A stretch of DNA of 64,000 bases from contig JAIYBC010000056.1 of NCBI GenBank assembly GCA_027488845.1, forward strand, positions 30,968-94,967. The letters are read 5' to 3'. The stretch comes from Verrucomicrobiales bacterium. Lineage in GTDB: Bacteria; Verrucomicrobiota; Verrucomicrobiia; Limisphaerales; UBA9464. Positions 42,983 to 51,675 of the stretch are shown in pieces. The notes beneath the pieces were generated by a model. The model was given only the letters and a program-made list of their open reading frames with translations. It was not told where the DNA came from and did no database searches. The position numbers were made by a program, and so were the translations under genes. Each line of letters begins with the position of its first letter. The first letter of the stretch is position 1.

Positions 42983-43840
42983 ATGCCACGCAAGAACTCC
43001 GTCCTCGCCTTCACCCTGATCGAGTTGCTTGTGGTGATCGCCATCATCGCCGTGTTGGCGGGCATGTTGTTGCCGGCTTTGGCCACGGCGAAGTCCAAGG
43101 CCTCCTCAGTCCAGTGCATGGGCAACCTCCGTCAGTGGGGGCTTGGGCTCCAGCTCTACTCCACGGAGAACCGGGATGCGATCCCGCGGGATGGCACCGA
43201 CAACGGCGGCCAGTACGGCGTCGACACCGGATCCAGTTCGGGACCGGGAAGTCCGTGGGATCCGTATGCGTGGTTCAACAGCCTGCCTTCGATGGTGGGG
43301 CAGCAGACGTTGTCGAACCACGTGTCCCGGGCCACGGGGGCGAATCCTCAGGACGTCCTGCCGTTCCCGGGCAAGAATGGGAAGTTCTGGCATTGTCCCT
43401 CGGCCAAGGCGGCCGCGGCGGATCGGTTCCTGCGGGGCGGGACCTTCGGCTTCTTCAGCTACACCATGAACCTGGACCTGAAGCTCTTGTCGTCGATACG
43501 CAACGGTGTCCAGGGCAACGCGTTCGACTATCCCAGCATGCCCATGCTCGGGGCGCTGCAGAACCCGTCCGCGACCGTGCTGCTCGTGGATGCCGCCTTC
43601 AGCCCGACCCTCGAGACCTACACGGGTGAGCCCAACCGCAACGGCATCTTCCCCGCCTCGCGCGGTGACCGCGTCGCCGCCCGGCACAACGGCCGTGGCG
43701 ATCGCGGTGGTGGCAACCTGGTGTTCACCGACGGCCACGCCCAGTTCTTCCGACGTTCCTACATCACCAACGGCACCTCGGGCCGCGAGGAGCGGTTCAA
43801 CTCCGACGTGATCTGGAACCCGAACCGCGAACGATTCTGA
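42983..43840 (+). CDS. Prepilin-like protein with type IV N-terminal methylation motif
   Basis: This 285-residue protein has a prepilin leader cut before Phe10 ([27 protein letters not shown]). The key Glu is at mature position 5 and a long hydrophobic helix follows. A conserved segment ([22 protein letters not shown]) and the closing motif [22 protein letters not shown] place it in the large PVC family with an 'H-X9-DG' motif; here the spacing is longer (14 residues between His and Asp-Gly). Such proteins are thought to be pseudopilins, probably of a type II secretion-like or pilus system, inserted in the inner membrane. An ATG at 42965 is an alternative start adding 6 residues. It is divergent from the amidohydrolase gene. 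Confidence 0.9.
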   Translation: MPRKNSVLAFTLIELLVVIAIIAVLAGMLLPALATAKSKASSVQCMGNLRQWGLGLQLYSTENRDAIPRDGTDNGGQYGVDTGSSSGPGSPWDPYAWFNSLPSMVGQQTLSNHVSRATGANPQDVLPFPGKNGKFWHCPSAKAAAADRFLRGGTFGFFSYTMNLDLKLLSSIRNGVQGNAFDYPSMPMLGALQNPSATVLLVDAAFSPTLETYTGEPNRNGIFPASRGDRVAARHNGRGDRGGGNLVFTDGHAQFFRRSYITNGTSGREERFNSDVIWNPNRERF

Positions 43841-43872
43841 TTTGCCTGCCTGTCCCTTCACCGATTCCAACC

Positions 43873-46800
43873 ATGATCCTTCGAGCCCTGTTCGCCCTCG
43901 CTCTCCTGTTCGCGGGGGCCTCGTCTTCCCTGGCGCAATCCCTGGTCGCCCAGTGGGACTTCAACAACACCGCCGCACAGCTGAATCCGACCGCCGGCAG
44001 CGGGACGATCTCCGTCCTGGGCGGGGTCGCACTTTCCTCGGCTTCGGGAACCGGATCTTCCGACCCGGCCGCCACCGCAGACCAGGCGATCAGCCTCACC
44101 GGTTTTCCGGCCCAGGGGAACGCGCCGCGCACCGCGGGCATCGAGATCGCCGTCGGTACCACCGGCTTCCGTGACATCGTGCTCAAGTTCGACTTCCGCT
44201 CCAGCAACACGGGCAGCCGCAAGGTTCAGGTGCTCTACACGGTCAACGGAACCGATTACGTCGACGGACCGTCCTACCTGATCAACACGGGAGGGGCGTT
44301 CACCAACGAGTTGACCGCCGATTTCTCGTCCGTGGCCGCCGCCAATGACAATCCGCTGTTCCGCGTCCGGATCGTCTCCGATTTCGACGGCGCCGCCTAT
44401 GCGGCCGTCAGCGGCACCTACGGCACGACGGGAACCTGGCGCTTCGACTATCTCACCGTTTCCGGAAATCCCTCCGGCACCGGACCGGTGGCCCCCTCCA
44501 TCACAGGTCAACCCCAGGACCAGACCGGTTTCATCGGCGGCACGGCGCAGTTCGGTGTGACGGTCGGTGGCACGGCGCCGTTCGCCTTCCAGTGGCGTCG
44601 CAATGGCGAGGCGATCGACGGGGCGACCGCCCAGACCCTGGTGCTCACCAACCTGACCGCAAACTCCCAAGGCCGGTTTTCCGTGGTGGTCACCAACGCC
44701 GTGGGCCGCGCCGAAAGCCAGGAGGCGGTCCTGACCGTCATCCCCGACCCGAGCGCGACGCCGATGTCGATCGCCCAGGTTCGCCAGGCGTTCCTGCCGA
44801 CCACCGAGACCAACACCAACAACGTCAATTCCGCCACCCTCTACACGGTGGAAGGTGTGGTGACGACCCACGTCAGCCTCACCACCGCAGGCAACGCGCT
44901 CTTCTACCTGCAGGATGACACCGCGGGCATCGCCGTGTTCTGGGGCGGGGCCTCGTTCGTCCCCGCCGCCGGCGACCGGCTTCGCGTCCGCGGGCCGGGC
45001 ACCTATTTCAACGGCCTGCTCCAGCTGGTTCCCGGAGCCGCCGGTGGCTCGGTCAACCGGATCTCCACCAACAATCCGCTGCCGACCCCGAGGCTCCTCC
45101 CGTTGGAATCCTTGGTCACCCGGCAGGATGGCAGCGGAGCCACCTTCGACCACACGGCGTTGGAGGCCTTCGAAGGTTCGTTGGTGACCCTCACCAACAT
45201 CCAGCTCGCCCTGCCGGAAGCCGCCGCGATCAGCTATCCGAACGGCAATAACCTGACCGTGTACGACTCCACCGGGGTCGCCTTCGATCCGACACTGTTC
45301 AACTTCCGGGTGGACGCCCGGGTGACCGAGATGATCGGCCAGCCGGTGCCCGTGGGCCGGATCGCCGTCACCGCGGTGCTCGGCCAGTTCGATTCCAGCA
45401 ACCCCCGGACGATCGGCTACCAGTTGCTCCCCACCCGGTCGGCCGATGTGGTCACCGACAGCCGGCCGCCCGTGGTCCGGTTCACCAACGTGCTCTCCCA
45501 GTTGGTTCGCGCCGGCGACCTCCCCACCAACACCTTCAATGAGATCACGCTCCTGCCCGGGGAGAAGCTCACCACCTCGGCCATCGCGTTCGACGTCGAC
45601 GGACTTCCGGTCCAGTTGGCCGCGGCGGACGCCCCGGCGGGCGCGGAGTGGTCGCTGAGCGGCTCGGGTACGCCTTCGGCCAGCGCGACGCTGACCTGGA
45701 CGGCGGGAGCCGCCGACGTGGGTGTCGCCTACGCGGCCAAGCTGCATGTGTGGACCTCCCGCGCCACCAACACGCTGGTCCTTCAGCTCTACACCCCGAC
45801 CGTCGCGGAGCAGGGGATCGTGATCACCGAGTTCATGCCGGCGCCGACCGATGTCACCAATTCGCCGGCCTACAACCTGTTGCAGCGGGCGAGCTACCCG
45901 AACTTCACCGCGGACGCCTCTCCCGGGAACCTCGACGAGTATGTCGAGGTCGTGAACCTCGGCTCCGAAAGCGTGGACCTCGTCGGATGGACCCTGGCCG
46001 ACGCGGTTTCCCGGACGCATCAGTTCTTCATCCCGGTCACGCTGGCCTCCTCGAACGCGGTGGTCCTCTACGGCGGTCCGCTCAACGGCAGTGAGCCGAC
46101 GCTGCCCGCCGGCGTGCACTACGAACCCGCGAGCCTTGCGAGCGGCGGACGCCTTCTCGCCCTGAACAACGGGGGTGACACCCTCCTCCTTCGGAACGCT
46201 TCGAGCCGACTGATCAGCCGCATCCTGTACGGCGCCGAAGGCACGAACATCGCCTCCCAGGTCCGGAATCCCTCAGGAACCGGGGCGTTCGTCCCCCACA
46301 CCTCCGTGGGTGGGCGCTTCGGCTCTCCGGGCCTCCGTTCGGGAGGCGCCCTGTGGACCGAGACGGAGGCGCCGGTCGTGGAACTTCCCGTGGTCACGGT
46401 TCCTCCCGCGTCCCGTACCAACGTCTCCGGAACCCTCGCCACCTTTTCGGTGGGCGTCGGTGGAACTCCTCCGTTCACCTACCAGTGGCGCTTCGGCACC
46501 CGCCTGCTGGACGGTGCGACCAACGCGACGCTCTCCCTGGAGAACGTCCAGGCCGTCAACCAGGGCGAATACTCCGTCGTGGTCCGCAACGCCGCCGGCA
46601 CCGTGACCAGCGATTTCGCGGTGCTGACCGTGGTTCCCGACACCGCCGTCGTGCGCACGATCGCAGATGTCCGGTCCACCATCGCCGATCCGGCGACCAG
46701 CACCAACGACGTCGCCTCGGCCGAGTCGTTCACCGTGGAGGGGGTCGTCACCACTGCGGTCAACCTGACCACCAGCACGAGCCGACTCTTCTACATCCAG

Positions 46801-47511
46801 GATGCCACCGCGGGCATCGCGGTCTTCTGGCGCAACAGCACTCAGTTGCCGGCACAGGGCGACCGGGTGCGTGTCGTGGCGCCGATCAGCTTCTTCAACG
46901 GGCTGCTTCAGATGGTTCCGAATGCCACCAACACCGCGACCTCGGTCACCGTGGTCGGAAACGGCGTCGCCCTGCCGACACCGACGGTCTTGGACGCAGG
47001 TGCCAATGACTTCGCCCTCCTGGAGAGCTTGGAGGGAAGCCTGGTGGTGATGCGCAACGTCCGCGTCAACCGTGACGCCGCCACCTTCGGCTCCGGACAG
47101 AATGTCGTGGTCACCAACTCGGCCGGCCGGACCGGGGTCATCCTCCGCATCGACTCCCGTGTCACCGAGATCGTCGGGACGGCGCGTCCCACCAACGCCG
47201 TGGACATCGTCGGCGTGCTGAGCCAGTTCGACGGTTCCAACCCCCGGAACACCGGCTACCAGGTCATTCCGACGCGCCTCGTCGACATCGTCCCCGTCCA
47301 GGCCCATCCGCCCATCGAGGTGCGTGTGGAACGGTTGGTCGGAGGCGCGGTTCGGTTGCTATGGAACCATGTGCCCGGCAGGACCTACCGTGTCCTGCGC
47401 TCCGCCACGTTGGACGGTGTCCCCACCGTCTCGGGGGAGGGCGCCTTGGAAGGATCGTTTGAGGATGCGGCTTCAGGCCCGGTGGGCTTCTACCGCATCG
47501 TCGCCCCGTGA
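43873..47511 (+). CDS. Secreted multidomain protein: duplicated Ig-like + OB-like modules and lamin-tail domain
   Basis: This 1,212-residue exported protein starts with a signal peptide (FALALLFAGASSSLAQ) and a beta-sandwich N-domain (to about 195). Ig-like domain 1 spans about 200-292 (FAFQWRRNGEAIDGATAQTL) and OB-like module 1 about 297-527 (YTVEGVVTT, FYLQDDTAGIAVFW, GLLQLVPGA, VLGQFDSSNPRTIGYQLLPTR). A lamin-tail domain follows at about 645-800 (GIVITEFMPAP, EYVEVVNLGSESVDLVGWTL). Then come Ig-like 2 (about 835-925) and OB-like 2 (about 935-1145; FYIQDATAGIAVFW, VLSQFDGSNPRNTGYQVIPTR). The end (RTYRVLRSATLDG) is the PVC-type tail. The OB modules resemble nucleic-acid-binding or DUF5689-like domains beside extracellular nucleases, but no catalytic part is seen. 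It follows the prepilin gene by 32 bases. Confidence 0.82.
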   Translation: MILRALFALALLFAGASSSLAQSLVAQWDFNNTAAQLNPTAGSGTISVLGGVALSSASGTGSSDPAATADQAISLTGFPAQGNAPRTAGIEIAVGTTGFRDIVLKFDFRSSNTGSRKVQVLYTVNGTDYVDGPSYLINTGGAFTNELTADFSSVAAANDNPLFRVRIVSDFDGAAYAAVSGTYGTTGTWRFDYLTVSGNPSGTGPVAPSITGQPQDQTGFIGGTAQFGVTVGGTAPFAFQWRRNGEAIDGATAQTLVLTNLTANSQGRFSVVVTNAVGRAESQEAVLTVIPDPSATPMSIAQVRQAFLPTTETNTNNVNSATLYTVEGVVTTHVSLTTAGNALFYLQDDTAGIAVFWGGASFVPAAGDRLRVRGPGTYFNGLLQLVPGAAGGSVNRISTNNPLPTPRLLPLESLVTRQDGSGATFDHTALEAFEGSLVTLTNIQLALPEAAAISYPNGNNLTVYDSTGVAFDPTLFNFRVDARVTEMIGQPVPVGRIAVTAVLGQFDSSNPRTIGYQLLPTRSADVVTDSRPPVVRFTNVLSQLVRAGDLPTNTFNEITLLPGEKLTTSAIAFDVDGLPVQLAAADAPAGAEWSLSGSGTPSASATLTWTAGAADVGVAYAAKLHVWTSRATNTLVLQLYTPTVAEQGIVITEFMPAPTDVTNSPAYNLLQRASYPNFTADASPGNLDEYVEVVNLGSESVDLVGWTLADAVSRTHQFFIPVTLASSNAVVLYGGPLNGSEPTLPAGVHYEPASLASGGRLLALNNGGDTLLLRNASSRLISRILYGAEGTNIASQVRNPSGTGAFVPHTSVGGRFGSPGLRSGGALWTETEAPVVELPVVTVPPASRTNVSGTLATFSVGVGGTPPFTYQWRFGTRLLDGATNATLSLENVQAVNQGEYSVVVRNAAGTVTSDFAVLTVVPDTAVVRTIADVRSTIADPATSTNDVASAESFTVEGVVTTAVNLTTSTSRLFYIQDATAGIAVFWRNSTQLPAQGDRVRVVAPISFFNGLLQMVPNATNTATSVTVVGNGVALPTPTVLDAGANDFALLESLEGSLVVMRNVRVNRDAATFGSGQNVVVTNSAGRTGVILRIDSRVTEIVGTARPTNAVDIVGVLSQFDGSNPRNTGYQVIPTRLVDIVPVQAHPPIEVRVERLVGGAVRLLWNHVPGRTYRVLRSATLDGVPTVSGEGALEGSFEDAASGPVGFYRIVAP

Positions 47512-47583
47512 TGAAACAGGCCGCCCGGGTCCGCGGGGAGCGAAGCCGTCCATGGCGGAGTTCCCCGCGGGACCGATGCGGGT

Positions 47584-47612
47584 TTGACACCCACACGCAT
47601 CACTTTTAGCCT
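47584..47612 (+). promoter_or_regulatory. Strong promoter, TTGACA-17-TAGCCT
   Basis: A perfect consensus -35 box TTGACA (47584-47589) is 17 bases before TAGCCT (47607-47612). The ErpA/IscA-like ATG at 47621 follows 8 bases after the -10 box, so the transcript has at most one or two leader bases. This is the clearest promoter in the window. Confidence 0.65.
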
Positions 47613-47620
47613 GCCTCCCC

Positions 47621-47971
47621 ATGGAAACGGTTGCCACCCAAGAGTCGATTGTCACCCTCACCGAGAGTGCCGCCCGCCAGATCGGTTCGATGCTGTCCGG
47701 CGATCCCGAGAACGCGGGCAAAAGCCTGCGCGTCTTCGTCGAGGCCGGAGGCTGCTCCGGGATGCAGTACGGGATGGTGTTCGACGAGAAGCGTTCCGAC
47801 GACCTCTCCGTGGAATTCCTCGGAGTGGGTGTCGTGGTCGATCCCTTCTCGGCCAACTACCTCCGTGGTTCGGTCATCGATTTCAGCGACGCGATGACCG
47901 GCGGTGGATTCAAGATCAACAATCCGATGGCGCACAGCAGCTGCGGATGCGGCAAGTCGTTCTCGGTCTGA
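47621..47971 (+). CDS. Iron-sulfur cluster assembly A-type carrier (ErpA/IscA family)
   Basis: This 116-residue A-type carrier binds and delivers Fe-S clusters to target proteins in the cytoplasm. The three conserved cysteines are present: Cys45 in EAGGCSGMQY, and Cys108 and Cys110 in SSCGCGKSF. Segments VTLTESAARQI and VVVDPFSANYLRGSVIDF are typical, and the length fits the family. It stands alone between a consensus promoter and a strong terminator, so it is a monocistronic unit rather than part of an isc or suf operon. Whether it corresponds to ErpA, IscA or SufA cannot be told from sequence alone, so no symbol is given. Confidence 0.95.
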   Translation: METVATQESIVTLTESAARQIGSMLSGDPENAGKSLRVFVEAGGCSGMQYGMVFDEKRSDDLSVEFLGVGVVVDPFSANYLRGSVIDFSDAMTGGGFKINNPMAHSSCGCGKSFSV

Positions 47972-48293
47972 GACGCTCTCCGGATTCCTGTTCTTCCAGA
48001 CGCCGCCCCTCAGCAGGGCGGCGTTTTTTTTTGGTGGCTGGCGTGGTCCGGGATGGGATGGACGGACAGCCAAACGCCTGATGAGCGGGATTCTTCGTCC
48101 GATTACGGTGTGGGGGTTGCCATCGGTTCCGTTATTTGACAGGCTGCGGCCCGCGTGGCACCAAGCGCGTGTGTCCGGCGTCATTTCCGGGCCTTCCCTC
48201 CGTATTCCAACTTCCGGTTGGTTCGGATCTGGGTCGGCCATGGGGACGCGGCCGCGGGCTACCAACTGCACCAACGATCCGTTTAGTCCAAGC
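47972..48293. other. Intergenic region after the A-type carrier gene
   Basis: No gene is supported in these 322 bases. It contains the terminator at 48001-48032 and, at 48136-48141, a TTGACA with no convincing -10 box 16-18 bases downstream. The leader of the OmcB-like gene must start in the right half. Confidence 0.5.
48001..48032 (+). terminator. Intrinsic terminator of the A-type carrier gene
   Basis: A perfect 8-bp stem CGCCGCCC/GGGCGGCG (48001-48008 with 48016-48023) and a 7-base loop are followed by nine T. It lies 29 bases past the stop codon. Confidence 0.9.
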
Positions 48294-49901
48294 ATGATCA
48301 TGAAATCGTCACCCCCCACCGTGAAGAGCCTGACCTGGGGCTTGGTCGCGCTCGTCGCGGCGCTGTCTGGCCCGTCCCTTTCCGCCCGTGAATCCGAGTC
48401 GGATCGCGAGATGCGCACCAAGAACCGCCAGACCTACGAGGTCATTGTCGGCGACTACTACACCGGCCGTTCCCCCTATTTCCGCGGCTCCGGCCCGGTT
48501 GAGCCGAAGTCCGAACCCGTTGTGGTGGCCGCCGCGGCCGCCGCTCCGGCCGCCCGTCCCGGCGTTCCCTGCTCGGTGATCAACACCGGGTTGGTCAGCA
48601 TGACCAAGACCGCCCCGGCCGAGGCGACCCTGAACGAACCTTTCAGCTACGAACTGAAGCCGCTGGCCAACGCCTGCGTCGGCAACGTGGTCGTCACCGA
48701 CATGGTTCCCGAGGGAACCGAGTTGGTCAGCACCGAGCCCCAGGCTTCCGTGTCCGGCAAGACCCTGACTTGGAACCTGGGTTCGATGGACGCCGGCGAG
48801 AGCAAGTCCCTCAAGGTGACCGTCAAGCCGGTCCGTGAGGGCACGCTCGCTTCCTGCGCCACGATCAAGGCCGATCCCCGCGTCTGCGCCCAGACCTTCG
48901 TCGGCAAGCCCCAGTTGGCCATCGAGAAGACCGGACCGGAGCTGGCCCAGCTCGGCTCCGATGTCGCCTACAACGTGGTCGTCAAGAACACCGGCACCTC
49001 GATCGCCCGCAACGTGGTCGTGACCGACAAGTACCCGGCCGGCCTCGGTGGCGTGGGTGAGAAGACCTATCCGGTCGGCGACCTCGCCCCCGGCCAGTCC
49101 AAGTCCATCGCGGTCACCCTCAAGGCCGCCGAGCGCGGACGTCACTGCAACCTGGCCGTCGCCAGCTCCAGCAACACCGCCTCGGTCCAGGACGATGCCT
49201 GCACCACCGTGGTCAAGCCCGGCCTGAAGCTCACCAAGACCGGTACGCCTCAGTTGTTCATCAACAAGCAGGCGACCTACCAGATCGTGGCCGAAAACAC
49301 CGGCGACACCGACCTGACAGGCGTGGTCGTCACCGACACTCCTCCGGCCCAGACCAAGATCGTCTCCGCCCCGGGCGCCACCATCGCGAACAACGTCGCC
49401 ACCTGGAACGTGGAGACCCTCAAGGCGGGCGAGAAGAAGACCTTCTCGATCGTCCTGACCTCCAGCACCTCGGGCAAGTACTGCAACGCCGCCACCATCA
49501 GCACCAAGGAAGGTCTGCGTGAGGCCTCCGAAGCCTGCACCATCTGGAATGGCGTCTCCGCCGTCCTCCTCGAGGTTGTCGACGATCCCGATCCGCTCCA
49601 GATCGGTGAGTCCACCCTCTACACCATCAAGATCACCAACCAGGGCAACTCCGACCTGAGGGACGTCATCGCCGTGGCCCAGTTCGCCAAGGAAATCAAC
49701 CCGACCAGCAGCCAGGGTGGCACGGTCGACGGCAAGACGGTCAAGTTCCCGACCATCCCGACCCTCGCGCCCAAGAAGACGGTGACCTACACCATCTCGG
49801 CCAAGGCCGCCGAGATCGGTGACCACCGCCTCAAGGTCGTCCTCACCGAGAGCGAGCTCCTCTCGCCGATCGTCGAGGAAGAGTCGACCCGCGTGTACTG
49901 A
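48294..49901 (+). CDS. OmcB-like exported protein with DUF11 repeats and paired cysteines
   Basis: This 535-residue exported protein has a signal peptide (LTWGLVALVAALSGPSLSA), a Glu/Arg-rich linker, an Ala-rich stretch, then four DUF11-like Ig-fold repeats at about 95-205, 206-305, 306-418 and 420-520. Each repeat has a pattern such as LGSDVAYNVVVKNTGTS followed by VVVTD.(Y)P. Eight cysteines occur at 93, 128, 188, 198, 285, 303, 397 and 415; repeats 2-3 hold one pair each near their ends and the last repeat has none. This layout recalls the large cysteine-rich outer-membrane protein OmcB of Chlamydia, a periplasmic disulfide-linked protein. A structural role at the outer membrane is inferred. 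The ATG at 48300 is an alternative start. A strong terminator follows. Confidence 0.85.
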   Translation: MIMKSSPPTVKSLTWGLVALVAALSGPSLSARESESDREMRTKNRQTYEVIVGDYYTGRSPYFRGSGPVEPKSEPVVVAAAAAAPAARPGVPCSVINTGLVSMTKTAPAEATLNEPFSYELKPLANACVGNVVVTDMVPEGTELVSTEPQASVSGKTLTWNLGSMDAGESKSLKVTVKPVREGTLASCATIKADPRVCAQTFVGKPQLAIEKTGPELAQLGSDVAYNVVVKNTGTSIARNVVVTDKYPAGLGGVGEKTYPVGDLAPGQSKSIAVTLKAAERGRHCNLAVASSSNTASVQDDACTTVVKPGLKLTKTGTPQLFINKQATYQIVAENTGDTDLTGVVVTDTPPAQTKIVSAPGATIANNVATWNVETLKAGEKKTFSIVLTSSTSGKYCNAATISTKEGLREASEACTIWNGVSAVLLEVVDDPDPLQIGESTLYTIKITNQGNSDLRDVIAVAQFAKEINPTSSQGGTVDGKTVKFPTIPTLAPKKTVTYTISAKAAEIGDHRLKVVLTESELLSPIVEEESTRVY

Positions 49902-49926
49902 TCCGAACCGGATCCGCGAATTCAGG

Positions 49927-49960
49927 AAGGGGCCCCGGTTTCGGGGCCCCTTTTTCTTTT
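49927..49960 (+). terminator. Intrinsic terminator of the OmcB-like gene
   Basis: An 11-bp stem (49927-49937 with 49942-49952; AAGGGGCCCCG/CGGGGCCCCTT) and a 4-base loop end in TTTTTCTTTT. It lies 26 bases past the stop codon. Confidence 0.9.
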
Positions 49961-50053
49961 CCCGCATTCCTTGCGGATGCCTCCCAAAGGGCGGCTCTGG
50001 ACCGGGTAGGCTTGCCGGGGATTCCGCCGCTGTGCTTCACTTTGTCTCCCGGT

Positions 50054-51571
50054 ATGGAGGACACCAATTCACTGATCGAGCAGCGTCGCAGCCACCTCGC
50101 AGGGCTTGCCGAAAAGGGCGTCAACCCGTTCATGAACAAGTTCAGCCCCGAAACGGGCTGCGACACCGCCCGCTCCTTGATGGCGAAATGGGACGCCTGG
50201 AACAAATCCACCGACCCTGCCAAGGGTGAGCCCGTCGGGTGGCCCGAGGGACACCGCGTCCGACTTGCCGGCCGCATCACCGCCCACCGGGACATGGGCA
50301 AGAGCCACTTCCTCGACCTCCGCGACGTCTCCGGTCGGATCCAACTCTGGTTCCAGAAGGCCGTCTTCACCGAGGAGCAGTGGGCGCAGTTCAAGCTCCT
50401 CGACCTCGCCGACCACGTCGGCGTCGAAGGGACCCTCTTCGTCACCCGCATGGGCGAGCCGTCGCTCAAGGTCGAGTCGTTCGTCCCCCTCTCCAAGGCG
50501 CTCCGCCCACCGCCCGCCAAGTGGGAGGGCCTCGCCGACACCGAGATCCGCTACCGTCAACGCTACCTCGACCTGATCGCCAACGAGGAGGTCCGGAAGA
50601 CCTTCCAGGCCCGGTCGCTCATCCTCCGCGAGATCCGCGACTTCTTCCACGAACGGGGCTATGTCGAGGTCGAAACCCCGATGATGCAGGCGATCCCCGG
50701 CGGTGCCGCGGCGCAGCCGTTCAAGACCTACCACAACGCGCTCGGCTGCGAGTTCTACATGCGCATCGCGCTCGAGCTTTACCTCAAGCGTCTCCTGGTC
50801 GGCGGTGTGGACAAGGTCTTCGAGATCGGCCGCAACTTCCGCAACGAGGGCCTTTCCCGGCGGCACAACCCCGAGTTCACCATGCTCGAGGCCTATGAGG
50901 CCTATGGCGACTACGCCACCATGATGGAGACGGTGGAGTCGCTCATCCGGCGGCTCGCGTTGAAGGTGGCCGGCACCCTCAGGATCGAACACCGCAACGC
51001 CCAGGGCGAGGTGTACAAGGTGATCGACCTCTCCCACTGGCGCCGGGCCCGGTACAAGGACCTCGTCCGGGAAAAGGCCGGCGAAGACTGGTTCCGTATC
51101 ACCCCTGAGGAACGCCGCCGTCGTGCGGTCGAAGACCTCAAGCTGTCGGGTGACATCGCCGCGGCCTACGAGGACTTCGAGGTCACCGGCGCCGTGTTCG
51201 AGAAGCTCGTCGAGCCGACCCTGATCAACCCCACCTTCGTCACCCACCTTCCCAAGGAGCTGGTGCCGCTGGCGAAGATCTCGGCGGACGACCCCACCAC
51301 GGTCGAGGTGTTCGAGTGCTGCATCAACGGCCAGGAAATCTCCCCGGGCTACACCGAGCAGAACGACCCCGTCGCCCAGCGCAAGGCCCTGGAGGAACAG
51401 GCCGGGGGCGAAAAGCAGAAGCTCGACGAGGATTTCCTCGTGGCCCTGGAACACGGAATGCCCCCGGCCGGCGGCATCGGCATCGGCATCGACCGCCTCT
51501 GCATGATGCTCCTTGGCCAGGAAAGCATCCGCGACGTGATCCTCTTCCCGCAGCTGCGTCCGAAGGAGTGA
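50054..51571 (+). CDS. lysS: Lysine-tRNA ligase (class II)
   Basis: This 505-residue class II lysyl-tRNA synthetase charges tRNA-Lys in the cytoplasm. The N-terminal OB-fold anticodon domain shows VRLAGRITAHRDMGKSHFLD and the catalytic domain begins near YRQRYLDLIANEEVR. Motif 1 is around YVEVETPMMQAIPGGAAAQPF, motif 2 reads FEIGRNFRNEGLSRRHNPEF, and motif 3 is AGGIGIGIDRLCMMLLG. The ATG at 50054 is chosen because family alignment begins there; an upstream ATG at 50012 would add 14 unconserved residues. It is followed by purH after 104 bases that contain one copy of the GTAGGAGACGACGT repeat. Confidence 0.97.
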   Translation: MEDTNSLIEQRRSHLAGLAEKGVNPFMNKFSPETGCDTARSLMAKWDAWNKSTDPAKGEPVGWPEGHRVRLAGRITAHRDMGKSHFLDLRDVSGRIQLWFQKAVFTEEQWAQFKLLDLADHVGVEGTLFVTRMGEPSLKVESFVPLSKALRPPPAKWEGLADTEIRYRQRYLDLIANEEVRKTFQARSLILREIRDFFHERGYVEVETPMMQAIPGGAAAQPFKTYHNALGCEFYMRIALELYLKRLLVGGVDKVFEIGRNFRNEGLSRRHNPEFTMLEAYEAYGDYATMMETVESLIRRLALKVAGTLRIEHRNAQGEVYKVIDLSHWRRARYKDLVREKAGEDWFRITPEERRRRAVEDLKLSGDIAAAYEDFEVTGAVFEKLVEPTLINPTFVTHLPKELVPLAKISADDPTTVEVFECCINGQEISPGYTEQNDPVAQRKALEEQAGGEKQKLDEDFLVALEHGMPPAGGIGIGIDRLCMMLLGQESIRDVILFPQLRPKE

Positions 51572-51580
51572 TCCGCCGGG

Positions 51581-51610
51581 GTAGGAGACGACGTGAGGAG
51601 TCTCACGCCT
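51581..51610. repeat. Second copy of the GTAGGAGACGACGT repeat
   Basis: The 30 bases starting GTAGGAGACGACGTGAGGAG match 31414-31443 at 28 positions. The copy sits 10 bases after the lysS stop codon. Confidence 0.7.
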
Positions 51611-51675
51611 CTCCATTCCGCCGGCTCTAATCCGTTGACGTCGTCATCGCGTCGGCGAATCTCCGCGCCTTTCGT

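Noticed and set aside
48136..48141. TTGACA as a promoter for the OmcB-like gene
   Set aside because: No acceptable -10 box lies 16-18 bases downstream and the gene start is over 150 bases away.
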